Assembly (NCBI GenBank): GCA_034231615.1
Contig: CM067299.1
Span: forward strand, 15,978,834-16,042,833
Length of the DNA: 64,000 nt
DNA from: Meghimatium bilineatum
Taxonomy: Eukaryota > Mollusca > Gastropoda > Stylommatophora > Philomycidae
Direction: 5' to 3'
The position numbers were made by a program, and so were the translations under genes. The notes below the pieces were generated by a model that had not been told where the DNA came from, did no database searches, and worked only from the letters and a program-made list of their open reading frames with translations. Shown here in pieces: positions 1 to 11,275 of the stretch. Within the stretch, counting starts at the first letter, position 1. Each line of letters opens with the position of its first letter.

Positions 1-285
1 AATACTGGTATTGTTTTCGTTATCTGTCTGATGTTATCGTTTCTAATTCTATCTCTTAATGACACTCCGAGTATTCTTCGTAGACATGTCATTTCTGTTG
101 TCACTATTTTTCTTTTGTCTTGTGCTGTCATTGTCCAGGTTTGGCACTGGTAGCATAGTGATGGAATAATAATAATCTTGTATAATGCAACTTTAGTGTC
201 TACGTTTACATTTTTGTTCTTGAAAATGCGTGTCATCTGTCCTAGGAGCTGGTATGTTTTCTTGCATCTATTTGAACCATGCAGA
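1..285 (-). mobile_element. LINE-A 3'-region fragment (RT C-terminal domain), cut by window edge
   Basis: Read on the minus strand, this encodes the region after the reverse transcriptase of a LINE. It aligns almost residue for residue with the plus-strand copy at about 37140-37390, including TAEMTCLR-like and RDRIRNDNIRQI motifs. The frame is broken in places. The copy runs off the left edge of the window, so its 3' tail is not seen. It belongs to the same family as 2258-3785, 5474-5760, 36748-38645 and 45915-46110. Family assignment rests on internal similarity; it has no coding capacity of its own. Confidence 0.85.
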
Positions 286-350
286 AAAGTAAACACTAAA
301 AATAGTAAAACTAAATTGTTATAGTTCTGGCATGTGTCTCTATCCCAACC

Positions 351-620
351 ATCTCATGACATCCCACCCAGCTCATGACATCCCACCCATCTCATGACAT
401 CCCACCCATCTCAAGACATCCCACCCAGCTCATGACATCCCACCCATCTCAAGACATCCCACCCATCTCATGACATCCCACCCATCTCATGACATCCCAC
501 CCATCACATGACATCCCACCCATCTTATAACATCCCACCCAACTTATGACATCCCACACATCTCATGACATCCCACCCATCTCATGACATCCCACCCACC
601 TTAAGACATCCCACCCATGT
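351..620. repeat. Minisatellite, 20-bp unit, about 13 copies
   Basis: The unit is CATCTCATGACATCCCACCC with scattered substitutions (AGCTC, TCAAG and TTATA variants). The antisense open frame at 563-787 is partly a translation of this array and is not a gene. Confidence 0.95.
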
Positions 621-854
621 TTCGAGCTCCACTCGTCATTTGTTGTATATAATAAAATTCTCTTATTGTTCACCCAGTCACGAGGGAATTGGGTACCAGT
701 GATCATACTGCAGAAATCAAGAAATTGCGACAGAGTTTCTGTGAAATGCGAAGGCGAAGAGATTGTCAAACACTGACTAAGCATCATCTCAGTGCTTATG
801 AAACATCATGTGATGTATCGCTGGTTCATAACTCACCATACTGCTTATCTTTTA

Positions 855-960
855 CATCTACTGGTATGAATGAAAGCTTAGAAACTCCCCCATTGCACAT
901 AGGAAATAAGAGCAAATTGCTCGCGATTCCTGGGATTCTCAAACAAATAAACAAACAACC
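855..960. repeat. Dispersed repeat, three diverged copies in window
   Basis: The stretch with GCACATAGGAAATAAGAGC and then GATTCCTGGGATTCTCAAAC resembles 52595-52690 (CACATAGAAAGTAAGAGC, ATTCCTGGCGTTCG) and more weakly 23040-23152. No tail or TSD is visible. It may be an old SINE or MITE fragment. Confidence 0.4.
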
Positions 961-1052
961 TGCAGTAGTGATATTTTTCATAAGGTGATCTTGATAATAG
1001 TAACATAATAAGCGCCTTTTAGTGGTCACAGTGGGGGACCACATGTCATGAA

Positions 1053-1494
1053 AATAATAAGACATTTAACCCATCAGGGTTGTAGGAGGTTCACACATTA
1101 ATAAGACATTTAACCCATCAGTGTTGTAGGTGGTTCACACAATAATAAGACGTGTAATCCGTCAGGGTTGTAGGTGGTTCACACATTAATAAGACATTTA
1201 ACCCATCAGGGTTGTAGGTGGTTCACACATTAATAAGACATTTAACCCATCCGGGTTGTATGTGGTTCACACATTAATAAGACATTTAACCCATCCGGGT
1301 TGTAGGTGGTTCACACATTAATAAGACATTTAACCCATCAGGGTTGTAGGTGGTTCACACAATAATAAGACGTGTAATCCGTCAGGGTTGTAGGGGGTTT
1401 ACACAATAATAAGACATTTAACCCATCAGGGTTGTAGGTGGTTCACACATTAATAAGACATTTAACCAATCAGGGTCGTAGGTAGTTCACACAA
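1053..1494. repeat. Minisatellite, 44-bp unit, 10 copies
   Basis: The unit contains AATAAGACATTTAACCCATC, then AGGGTTGTAGGTGGTTCACA. Spacing between successive AATAATAAG/ATTAATAAG starts is exactly 44 bp. Two subtypes (GACATTTAACCC and GACGTGTAATCC) recur along the array, suggesting multi-unit duplications. Confidence 0.95.
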
Positions 1495-1689
1495 AAAGTC
1501 ATGTAAACATTTATATCTTCAGCCATTCGGAGTCATTCGTACGAGTGTCAACAAAATCATGTCCAAACTATTCCTTGATATCAACCCATGATTTTCTTTA
1601 ACAGCCTCTTCTCCTTACATTCGACTGTTCCTTGCAAAGAGATGTATTTGAAGTGATAACAATACTATACATGTACAGGTCAATCAATG
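1495..1689. other. Unassigned spacer
   Basis: AT-rich sequence between the 44-bp array and the CR1-like LINE fragment. I see no coding, repeat or RNA signature. Confidence 0.5.
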
Positions 1690-2150
1690 AATCAAGTTAC
1701 ATGCCGAATAGAGTAGGCGATCATGTTTCTCCACAACTCGCTGTCTCTTGTGTTTTCAATAAGCTCGGTTGGTGAACTTCTCTCGTGCCATAATACTAGT
1801 CCATCTATTTATAGCAATTTCTCTCGTTGTCGTCCCCTGTCTCTTCTTCCCTTGATCTTTCCAGTGGTTATTAAGTGTTCAAGCTGTGTTCTTCACAGCA
1901 CAAGCCCCATGAGCCTTGCATGCCTGCCCCTAATGTTTGACATAATTGATCTTTTAACACCAGCATCAATGCGAACATGTGCGTTAGTTTTCTTAGCTGT
2001 CTATGGTATTTTCATCATTCTTTTCAGAAACTACATCTGTGTAGCCTCCAGTTTGTTCTGAATTATTTTTTGTTTACAGTCCATGCTTCACACCCATAAA
2101 AAAGAATTAGATCGATATAACATCTCTGCACTCGAATTCGAGTATACTGG
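1690..2150 (-). pseudogene. CR1/L2-like LINE, C-terminal end of ORF2 (decayed)
   Basis: Minus-strand translation gives the typical LINE C-terminal series: an FYGCEAWTVNK-like segment, then KRMMKIP.TAKKTN, a GRHARLMGLVL segment, KIKGRRG, and near the end RSSPTELIENTRDSELWRNM. A second copy of the last part lies at 51895-52060 on the plus strand. Several frameshifts and stops are present. The short plus-strand open frame here is an antisense shadow. It is known that this basic C-terminal region follows the RT domain in CR1, Jockey and RTE-type LINEs; the exact clade is an inference. Confidence 0.75.
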
Positions 2151-2257
2151 TGGTCGTGGTTATATTATAGTAATTGTTTCACAGAAAGTCCTGGCGATAA
2201 AATCGCATCGTTCATAAGGTGGCAGTCACGACAGCGACATATCATAGACAAATGAAT

Positions 2258-3785
2258 ATATCCATCTATTCGCTACGCCCTTTGTTGCCGTTCAGCGTCA
2301 GAGGTAGAAGAGATTTCTGGAGATAGTCCTCTTGTGTGCTGAGTATATTGTGGAGTTTGTCGCCTCTTTTATTTCGGTGGTCCATCGTTTTCGAGGTCTG
2401 CCTCTAGGTCTGTCTTCACTATATCTGTGCAGCATAGCTTGCTGTGGTATGCTGTCTGGTGGTAGTCTACTGATGTGTGCAAGTTTATCTGTTGTCTCTT
2501 AATATATTCCAAGATTGGAGTGGTACCGGTTTTTGTCTAATGTCTGCATTTCCCCCTCTGACTCTTAGCGATATTTCTAAGATTCTGCGCAATCATGTCA
2601 TTTCAGCTGTCACAAGTTTGTGTTTATCTTGTGCTGTCTTTGTCCATGTTTGGCATTGGTAACATAGCGTTGGTATAATAATTGTTTTGAATAGTGTTAT
2701 TTTGGTGTTTAAATCTATATTTTGTTTCTGTATATTGGTGTTATTTGTCCTAGGGCTTGGTATTCTTTACTACATCTATTGTGTATTTCTATGCTGTCCC
2801 TGCCGTCTGTTGTTATATTGCTTCCTAGGTATGTAAATTCTGTCAGTTGTTTAAGTCTGTTGTTTCCAATATATATGTTGGTGTTTCTTTCTGTTCTTTC
2901 TATTTTCATTACTTCAGTCTTCTCTATATTTATCTTCATGTTAAAGGTTTGGCATGTTTGATGTAATCTGTCTATTTGTCTTTGTAGTTGCTCTTCTGAT
3001 GATTCTACTAGTACTTGGTCATCTGCAAATAGCAATTCGTTTAAAATATCATTCTAATTGTTTTCTTCCGTTGTTTTGCTACTTTCTATATACGTTATGA
3101 ACAATAGGGGGGATAGTACACATCACTGTCTCACTCCCGAGTGAATTTGGAAATTATCCGATGTACCTGTACTCGTTCATACTGCGCATTGACTATTGGT
3201 GTATATGCTCTGATATAAGCTTATCAGATGATGGGGGGGGGGGGGGGGCTCCATATGTCTGTAGTGTTATCCACAGTTGTGCTCTATCCATTCTGTCAAA
3301 AGCTTTTACTTGATCAACGAAAGCCAGATATAAGTCCTGGTTATGTTCTGCTGCTCTTTCTGAAAGTTGTTTTAGGGCTGTACAGCTTTTATTTTTCCGA
3401 AAGCCTAATTGTGTGTTATTGAGCTGTGGTTCTATATATGCGCGCATCCCTCTCTAGCATCTTGGCTTAAGAGTGATATGCTTCTATACTTTGTGTAGTC
3501 CCTCTTACTGCCTTTTTTCTTCCAGATGGGAATAATCACCACTATAGTCAACTCCTGTGGAGTCTTTTGTGTATTAACTATCCATTTAACAGTCTATGTA
3601 GCCACTTTATACCTGTCCCTGTTCGAATTTGTATTAGTGTTCTATAGGCATGCAGACTATTCCTGGTGCTTTGTTATTTGGTGCATGTTTACCTGCGTCT
3701 TCAATTTCGAATTTCAGGATGTATAATTCTAGGTCTTCTATTGTTTTTATTGTTGTAATCACTTCTCCTTGTCTTACCAGTATAG
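2258..3785 (-). pseudogene. LINE-A copy, RT plus C-terminal domain, 5'-truncated and mutated
   Basis: Minus-strand pieces in LINE order: NNKAPGIVC (RT start, about 3690), LGFRKNKSC and VDQVKAFDRMDRAQLW (RT, about 3300-3390), MLFADDQVLVE (catalytic FADD motif, about 3010), FNMKINIEKTEVMKI, EFTYLGSNITTDG, then a degraded tail with RGRPRKRW-like residues near 2390. The 3' end at about 2258-2300 matches the terminal AACAAAGGG..TAGCGAATAGAT of the copies at 37620 and 46090. A G17 run at 3233-3249 lies inside the RT and breaks the frame. The left neighbour is a CR1-like fragment. At about 3786 it abuts an RNase H LINE fragment in the opposite orientation. Confidence 0.8.
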
Positions 3786-3786
3786 G

Positions 3787-4482
3787 GTAACTATGCAGTG
3801 GATATCCTCTCACTGTGGAATACCAGGAAATAAAAAGGCAGACCAGCGGGCTAAGGAAGGCGCTACCGAAGACCAACTAGATGTACCAATCACCTATCAT
3901 CAGAAAAACAGATAATCAAATTGATAAGAAGCCACAAACATCAACACATAATGACTATCACATTATGAACAGATCAGAACAAGTTGTAATTCTACGACTC
4001 AGAACGGGACATATGCGACCTCGGTCACATGTACACAAAGTTCAAGATTGGCAACACGGCCATCAGATCAGAACAAGTTGTAATTCTACGCATCAGAACG
4101 GGATATAGGCGACCTCGGTCACATGTACACAAAGTTCAAGATTGGCAACACGGCCATGTGCACATGTGGGCAGGCAGCACTGAGTACCAAACATATACTT
4201 CAAGAGTGTTCTGAGTATGAAACGCTGAGGCATACATATTGGCCAGAGGAAACAACACTGGAATCAAAGCTCTATGGGACACTGTATGAACGACAAAAGA
4301 CAGTGAGTTTTATTCAGAAGATAGAATTACAGGTATAGACATGTTTCAGGTGAACGAAAGAAAACGTATTCAGAAGACAGAATTACAGATATAGACATGT
4401 TTCAAGTGAACGAAAGAAAACGTATTCAGAAGACAGAATTACAGATATAGACATGTTTCAAGTGAACGAAAGAAGAAGTTAC
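3787..4482 (+). pseudogene. I-like LINE fragment: RNase H end, C-terminal CCHC-like motif, repeated 3' terminus
   Basis: The fragment opens with WISSHCGIPGNKKADQRA, the last catalytic block of the LINE RNase H domain (GNKKAD), as at about 30280. It continues to FKIGNTAMCTCGQAALSTKH and ILQEC, a C-terminal cysteine/histidine cluster typical of I-like elements. Two tandem duplications are visible: about 94 bp around TTCAAGATTGGCAACACGGC (3970-4062 and 4064-4158), and a 56-bp 3'-terminal unit present three times (4315-4370, 4371-4426, 4427-4480) containing GATATAGACATGTTTCAAGT. It is a close relative of 22044-22337. Not functional. Confidence 0.8.
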
Positions 4483-5473
4483 AACACACTATTCATCTTC
4501 TCATCCATCTAGAATTCACACAACATCAAACCGACTATTTTTGTCACAAGTCCGTCATCTCCACTAAACAGCAACAATATCAATACTTATTTGCTGATAA
4601 TTGGAAAATAATACTTTCTCCAGAACCGGAGAATTACATGTGAATACCTCAACAATACAGTCTCGCATTGTAAATCACCGTGATCCTTATTGGTCACTCT
4701 GTCAATACTTTGTCTGGACAGCCAATGAAAATCATACAGAAAAGTCAAATTGCGTGATTAAACTATAGAAGGATCATTCCCAAAGAGTCAAAATGACTAT
4801 TGTCGAGAGGGACTCGCTACAAGCTACCTTGAATGACATTTGTTATGACTGTTACTATACACTATACACGAAGTCAAGGTCTTCAAACAACACTCTCTTC
4901 CCACCTACGCAAGTCTAGTTTAGCAGGACCATGGTTCACACACGCGCGCACGCACACCATAAACCGCATTACCAGACGGCTAGTAGAACATTGACTGACA
5001 TAAGACAACACTTCAAAAACTACATCTTTCAAAGGACAAAATTTAAAAAAATTAAGTAAACATAACTAGAATAAACCGTTTCTCATGATGTGACCTTGTA
5101 GGAACTACCTCTGCTGCCAATGTTTGCCTTAAAAGCAACCCTCGACCTCTTACCCCGTTGCTACGGTATTTAAACAGATAACATTGACCACACAAATATG
5201 TTTACTTTTCTCTAAACCTTGTAGTGCATCAAGGTTTCATTATAACTGTTATTTAAAGCCAAACATTAATAAAAAAGAAGCCAGGAAAAAGCCAAATAAT
5301 ATTTTGCGTATTACAAATGACATAGAATGGGTTATAGACCAAGGCCTATGTTTTGTCAAAATACGGGGAGTGGTAACATGTAGTTCGGCAAGATATTTAT
5401 TCTGAAGTATGACTACAACATGATTTTTGTCTCCTTACCGCGCTTAAAAATCTCAATCCCGCCCACCAACCCA
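4483..5473. other. No gene seen; contains one dispersed 'CCAATGAAAATCA' motif
   Basis: No credible coding frame. At 4690-4765, TTTGTCTGGACAGCCAATGA followed by AAATCATACAGAAAAGTCAA resembles sequences at 11640-11715, 12495-12555, 22370-22440 and 45425-45465, so a small dispersed repeat is likely. CA/CG-rich microsatellite-like bases occur near 4940-4955. Confidence 0.45.
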
Positions 5474-5760
5474 AGCGTGTTAAAACCACTTGAACTGTTG
5501 TCTTTTGATGTATTCCAATACTGGTATTGTTGTGGTTATCTGTCTGATGTTATCGTTTCTAATTCTATCTCTTTCTGACACTCCGAATATTCTTCGTAGA
5601 CATGTCATTTCTGCTGTCACTATTTGTCTTTTGTTTTGAGCTGCCATTGTCCAGGTTTGGCACTGGTTGCACAATGATGGAATACGTGTCATCTGTATTT
5701 TCAAGAACAAAAATATAAACATAGACACTAAAGTTGCAATATACACGACTATTATTATTC
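5474..5760 (-). mobile_element. LINE-A fragment with an internal inversion
   Basis: 5474-5677 reads on the minus strand as the LINE-A segment after the RT (MTCLRRIFGVSERDRIRNDN, IPVLEYIKRQQFKWF). From about 5694 to 5756 the adjoining LINE segment (CAAGAACAAAAATATAAACA) is in plus-strand sense, as in the 37150-37215 copy, so part of the element is inverted. Neither the LINE 3' tail nor a TSD is seen. Confidence 0.75.
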
Positions 5761-7361
5761 CATTACTGTAATCGTATGTGTGTGTCTTTATATAAATAAT
5801 TAACCTACTGAAACCTTCTTGTAGCTAATTATTTTTAAACGCCAAGAATAAACCACATAAGACACATCAATTCTTCCGCACCGATAAAACCTTTAAATGA
5901 ATTGTATTTGTAATAATTAATTCATTATGGCAACCCTGTAGTACGTGTCTACATTCGTTTCCTATGTCATAGCCAAAAGTGACAAGGAGAATGGAATCAT
6001 GTGTAAGATTTAACCCCTGCTGTATTTCATTGACTCGGTGAGTCATCTGGTTGACTGGAATATGTGCAACGTTAACAGGAATACTTCGCACACACAAACC
6101 TGTACAACTTGCTCCACTTTTGAGATCTACGCAACTTTTTGAATGACGCAAAGGTTCCCAAACTGTTTATAGTCCATATCTGATTATGTAAGTAGGAATT
6201 ACTAAATAAAGTAGAAGGTTACTACAAAATGACTAACTATCAATAATAAAAAAATAAATACATAACAGTACAACATCGAACAAGGACAATTATACGTTGC
6301 GGTCCAAACGGGACCTTTTTCCAAGAAATAGATGCTAACCAAAAGCACAAAATCATAAACATATTGAGAACTAAGACTAGGAGCTGTTTCTCTTACCAGA
6401 AAACATATCTAAGTAGTTGTTGGGTACGCTAATAGAAGACATATTGTGTGCGTTCAATATGTGAGCATACATTTGCACCCTATTGAAAGACAGAAATATT
6501 TAAAATAGATAAATGGGCAATCAAGTGGATGCAAAACATGAAAGATGTAAAAGTAGAGTTATATGTAAGTTTTATTGTTAGTTATTTATTTGTTATTGAT
6601 TGATAGTCATTTTTAATCATCTATCTAGCTTATTTAGTATTTCCTACTTATTTGTTTGGCTACTGCGGTACTCTCCAATTTGTCGGACTCCCTCCGATAT
6701 TTTGGTTATTGATATCTGTGTATGATATTTTTATTCCCCCCCCCCTTCCATCTCTTCCAAACAATTTAATGAGTTTATTTCTTTCTTCTTCTTTTTAAAC
6801 ATTGACTGAAATACTCAGGGCGTATCGGGCGGTCAAGGTACCTGGTTTATTTCAGCGGCATACAATATTTTTGCTTCAGTAAACTATGCTTCTTCAAGTG
6901 AGGTATGTCATTTAAACCGTGAACAACATTCCCATTTGGTTATATCAGAGTGTTACATCCATACAAAAATAGTGGAGGTCGTGGTTCTGGTAATCCAACC
7001 ACCACATCCTTGTGTTGTTAATTGTAGTTAACAACCTTGCGTTGCTATGAATAGTAAGTACTACATTACAGTAGGGGCATGAAATTGTGTATCCGTCCGT
7101 TCAAAAAGATATAGCAGCCTAAGTAAATATTGCCTACAAAACCTATATAATCACGACAGTCAGGAATATATGAATAAAACAAAACAAAAGTGTATGCATC
7201 ATACAAGGTGTGACATTTATTTTCAAAAATATAATTTATAATCATCAATTATTCATTTCACTTAACCTAGACGGCGCTACGCTTTTCGGAATGACTTATC
7301 TGTGAGTCAAAACTAAGGCCAAGTTTTCACGATTCTGAGATATTTGACAATTTTATTAGAC
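5761..7361. other. Unassigned AT-rich sequence
   Basis: I see no repeat family, RNA or recognisable protein in these 1.6 kb. The minus-strand open frame at 5867-6151 (94 codons) has no recognisable domain and could be chance. A short C-run lies at 6737-6747. Confidence 0.4.
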
Positions 7362-7790
7362 ACTTGTCCGACTCGTGACGGCGTAGTACAGAGAGCGTTT
7401 GTGATGGCAAAGGTACCGGGTTCGAATACCAATGCAGACAACTGTGCACCTGGGCTGTTAAGAAAAAATGGTAAACTACTGAACATTTTATATTGGCTAG
7501 AAAATCACTACAGTCAACAAATGCAGAGTAGATGGTTACGTTCAAAAAAGAATTGACTCCCAAATTTTATTTATTAATCACTTGATACATCTAACAGCTC
7601 ACAAAAGATAACTTCCATAGACAAAAAGATATTTGTGATAATTTAATATTTAAATAAAGGATGAGAGGTGGGCAATCCATTTTTATGAGTAGTAATAAAC
7701 AGAAATAGGTATTAGTTTTATCAATTAGTAATTAACACATCATACTAGCAACAGCATCATCCTGGTGAATACTTTCTAGTCAAAACGTTA
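7362..7790 (+). mobile_element. tRNA-like SINE (copy 1) with a downstream GTCGAAAC-like motif
   Basis: An A-box-like GCGTAGTACAGAGAGCG and a B-box GGTTCGAATACC (about 7415-7430) sit about 35 bp apart, as in a tRNA promoter. The second copy at 57435 shares GGTACCGGGTTCGAATand the following CAATTGTTCATCC / AATGGCAAACTACT segment. Further on, 7757-7785 reads CCTGGTGAATACTTTC then AGTCAAAACG, the position where copy 2 has TCTTCAGGTCGAAACGTTGA. Such segments resemble the CTGATGA..GAAAC core of Penelope or hammerhead-type retroelement ends. No intact tRNA fold is claimed. Confidence 0.55.
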
Positions 7791-8039
7791 TCCGTACTCG
7801 TGTCTTCGTGTTATTATGTCGTGCAAGTAATTAGTACCATTTATACATATACCTGTTTATAATTTTATTTGTATTATGTTGCCACAGCTCTTGTATTTCC
7901 ACATGGCAGGGTTATTTCCTGACAATGAAGATAAATGTTTGAATGGGTAGGTTCGATTGAGATTTTTTTTCTTTTGGCATTTTTTTCTTTTGGTAAAAAA
8001 CAGAAGCATCAAAGAGTTATTAATACAGAAAAATTATGC

Positions 8040-8175
8040 ATCAGCGAGATTTGAACTAGGTTCGCTTGAGGTTATCTCATGATATGGCACCCACTCATGG
8101 AAAAAGTGTTGACTCCAGTTGTGAGGCGAGTAGGTGACATGTAAGTGAACCTGATTCAAATCCCCTTTGCTGCGT
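8040..8175. other. Possible tRNA-like SINE remnants (two B-box-like sites)
   Basis: GATTCAAATCCCC on the plus strand (about 8153) and GTTCAAATCTCGC on the minus strand (about 8050) resemble pol III B-boxes. The A-boxes are not clear and no second copy was recognised in the window. Confidence 0.25.
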
Positions 8176-8671
8176 GATTTTTCTTTCTTTTAGCGCCAAA
8201 TAGTGTTTTATGGGCTCCGAATATTTTGAAATCAATTTGGCGGACCAGTGTAAATGAACTTTGCTAGCCCGATTTGGTAGCCGGATGTGGCCCGCCGGCC
8301 GTATTTTGTCCACTTCCTGGATTAAAGTTTCCTGTTGAATACGCACCCTCATCTGTAAAGATGAATCAGAATTCACTTTCAGTATTTGCGCACCAATGCA
8401 CAATTTTTTAATGTATTCAAGAGAGAACTTTCCAGTTTCAACATGATCATCTAATGGTTGTATTTACCAATCTATAGTTAGAAGGATATGTAATAGTATT
8501 TGCGACGTCACGGCAAGGGTTTGGTTAAATATACAAACATATCTGAAAGTTCCCTTAATATTGCTAACCCAGCAGTTTATAATCCAGCAGATTGTTGTTT
8601 CGTTCTATACAGTGTTTCATGTATCTGGTACCATCTAATGGTGTTACCTTACAGCATGTATATTTTCTTGA
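8176..8671. other. Unassigned; GC-rich core near 8280-8300
   Basis: TGGCCCGCCGGCCG lies in otherwise AT-rich sequence, a pattern seen inside many short hAT elements (compare GTGGCCCGCG at 47585). No termini or TSD were found here. Confidence 0.3.
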
Positions 8672-8895
8672 AATATTAGTGAAATATGTCACAATGATGC
8701 TATAAACAGTTTGACAATAGTAGTGAAATATGTCACAATGATGCTATAAACAGTTTGACAATATTAGTGAAATATGTCACAATGATGCTATAAACAGTTT
8801 GACAATATTAGTGAAATATGTCACAATGATGCTATACACAGTTTGACAATATTCGTGAAATATGTCACAATGATGCTATACACAGTTTGACATGT
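8672..8895. repeat. Minisatellite, 44-bp unit, 5 copies
   Basis: The unit contains GTGAAATATGTCACAATGAT then GCTATAAACAGTTTGAC. Spacing of the TTTGAC anchor is 44 bp. The copies are nearly identical (TAAACA versus TACACA variants). Confidence 0.95.
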
Positions 8896-9165
8896 GTACA
8901 CCAGTACAACTCACAAGCTCATAGTACTTTATGTAAAACAGTGGCATCTACAAACATATCAAAAATTTTATTTCGCTCTTGTCCCCCTTTCAAGTTAAAC
9001 TAGTTCCATCCTCACTTCTATACACAACACCCCCCCCCCCACACACACACACACACCACCCCATCTAAAACTTGTTTTGTTGTTCAAATTTATTCCCGTT
9101 TTATAATAAATTGTATTGATATTTTGTTATTTATTATCCACATAATCGTCACAGTCATTTTTTTT

Positions 9166-9540
9166 CTTCCTACCCCTCTAGACGGGTCAATACCCCAACA
9201 CCATCCACTAATTATCCATTTATTTTTTGTCTTCCACCCCTCTAGACGGGTCAATACCCCAACGCCATCCACTAATTATCCATTTATTTTTGTCTTCCAT
9301 CCCTCTAGACGGGTCAATACCCCAACGCCATCCACTAATTATCCATTGATTTTTGTCTTCCATCCCTCTAGATGGGTCAATACCCCAACGCCATCCACTA
9401 ATTATCCATTTATTTTTGTCTTCCACCCCTCTAGACGGGTCAATAACCCAACGCCATCCACTAATTATCCATTTATTTTTGTCTTCCACCACTCTAGACG
9501 GGTCAATACCCCAACGCCATCCACTAATTATCCACTAATT
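9166..9540. repeat. Minisatellite, 63-bp unit, 6 copies
   Basis: The unit contains GTCTTCCACCCCTCTAGACG, then GGTCAATACCCCAACGCCAT and CCACTAATTATCCATTTATT. The period is 63 bp, a multiple of three, which is why periodic 150-codon (plus) and 90-codon (minus) open frames appear. No start context or known domain supports a protein. A C12 run and a CA run precede it at 9031-9060. Confidence 0.95.
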
Positions 9541-9800
9541 ATCCACTTGAACTATCAATTTATTTTTCGTGTCTGACCATTCAACTACATAATCCTCTGC
9601 TTATGACCAACTACACCCAGAAGGCATACTGGATACAGCTTTCTTAATGACTCATTTAACTGTTTCTATGATTGTCATTGGCCACTATTATATTATACTT
9701 TGCGTGAGAGCCAATGAACATCAAAGGAACATTCATATGAGTCATTTTAAAAGGCTGGATTTCGTATTAGCCAGTAGGTCTTATATTGTAGTCGGTCTTA

Positions 9801-9900
9801 GCTCTCTCTCTCTCTCTCTCTCTCTTTGTGTGGGTGTGGTGTGTGCGTGCGCGTGCGTGTGGTGTGCGCGTGCGCACGTGCGTACGTGCGTGTTTTATGG
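9801..9900. repeat. Microsatellites (CT)n then alternating purine-pyrimidine GT/GC tract
   Basis: (CT)12 at about 9803-9826 is followed by TGTG/GCGC-rich sequence to 9895, including GTGCGCACGTGCGTACGTGC. The alternating pattern favours Z-DNA. Confidence 0.85.
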
Positions 9901-9924
9901 TTGTTGCGCAGTGTGAGCAGAGGT

Positions 9925-11070
9925 AGATATTTCTTTAGTACCAGGGTTTGGTGGTGGCTGTGGTGGAATATGCACTAGCAATTATGACTCTTAGTCAAAC
10001 TCAGATCGAAAGACTGAATTGAATCCAGAATGCAGTAATGCGTATCATACTTGGGTGCACAAGAGACACATCGACAAGACCTATGCGTTACCTACTTGAC
10101 TGTCCAACAGCAGGGCACAGATTACAGTATTGCCGTGCACGGGCGTACCTTCAAATACATGCAGATAAGGAATACCCGTTGTATTCCTAAATACAGAAAG
10201 TTAAAGGCACCAGACTTAAGAGAGGGAAGTCGTGGATGGGACGTTCTGATGATGTCATACAAAGTGTGTGCAGATTGCAAGATGTGGCAGCAGATGCGGA
10301 ATGGATAAGTCTACCCACAGATTTCGAAACTCATTTGAGAGTAGTAATATCACTTAGCAAATTCAGAGAATGGTGTCCCACAGCTGTGGAGAAGGAAGCG
10401 CAGGTTTTGGTCAGTGAAAATACTAAAGAGGGGGATGTGATTATATACACTGATGGATCTGTGATTAGACATGTTCGCAGTTCTTGGGCCTTCACAGCTC
10501 GGTGCGCATGTAAAACGATCAGGGAGGAGAGTGGGGCCTTTGCGGTTTCTACGAGTAGCATAACCATGGAGACTATGGCAGTTACCAAGGCATTTGACTG
10601 GGTATACACACAGACGGTAACGCAAGTCTGCATCTTGAGTGACTCTATTATTATGATTAGGAAGGTACAAGTTGGTCTCGTTAGTGAACAGTGGATTGAG
10701 GCCTTGAGAAAAAGCGAGACTGAAAATGGTTACATTTACCTTTGTGTCGGGGCATGTAGGTGTTCGAGGCAATGAAAGAGCAGATCAAATGGCGTCACAC
10801 GAGAGTGAGGCTAGTGTGGATGATGATTCTTTTTCAATAGCCTGGATTAAAGATCAGGGTTTGAAATGTGGTGTGGCTAGACGTGAACATTTTGTAGGGC
10901 GCAGAAGAATGATGTCCAACCAGCATAGGACTGGTACAGTCAGTAGAAGTGTAATGGCGGATACACCCAGGGAGAGATATGAGCAACTATGGACGTGTCC
11001 AGTTTGCAGTAATGATCATCCGACGACTAACTACCTAAACTTAACAAAACTAACTAAACTAACTTAACTA
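9925..11070 (+). pseudogene. RNase H-bearing LINE (I/R1-like), RT C-terminus to 3' end
   Basis: Plus-strand translation starts with SVVEYALAIMTLSQTQIERL, QNAVMRIILGCTRDTSTRPM and HRLQYCRARAYLQIHA, the usual stretch after the RT of RNase H LINEs. An RNase H domain follows at about 10430-10790: IIYTDGSVI (first Asp), ITMETMAV (Glu), ILSDSIIMIRK (second Asp) and FVSGHVGVRGNERADQMA (GNERAD). A cysteine pair WTCPVCSN comes near 11000, then a CTAA-rich tail. There are few frame breaks: one stop at 10021 and a shift near 10230 and 10735. The RNase H catalytic set is complete, so decay is moderate. It is distinct from the GAA-tailed family at 29.7-34.4 kb. Confidence 0.85.
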
Positions 11071-11221
11071 ACTAACGTTAGTTAAAAAATCTTGAGGTCT
11101 TTGTTACCTCTAATATTTTATGGTAGTGTGTACTGATATAACCTAATTGGACTTTGTAGTCCGCTGGTTGAAAGGGCACGCCTCTCCTAAAGAGGGAAAA
11201 CTCATTAACTACTAACGTTAG

Positions 11222-11275
11222 TTGTGTGTGTGTGTGTATGTGTGCGTGCGTATGTGTGAGTGTGTATGTATGTAT
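11222..11275. repeat. (TG)n-rich microsatellite
   Basis: TGTG/TATG/TGCG repeats follow directly after AACGTTAGTT, which also occurs at about 11075, so two short inverted or direct motifs flank this spacer. Confidence 0.85.

Noticed and set aside
5867-6151. 94-codon minus-strand open frame
   Set aside because: No domain, no neighbouring exon evidence, average composition; not supported as a gene.
9124-9576. 150-codon Pro/Ser/Thr-rich periodic frame
   Set aside because: 63-bp minisatellite with period divisible by three; also open on the other strand, so no coding evidence.
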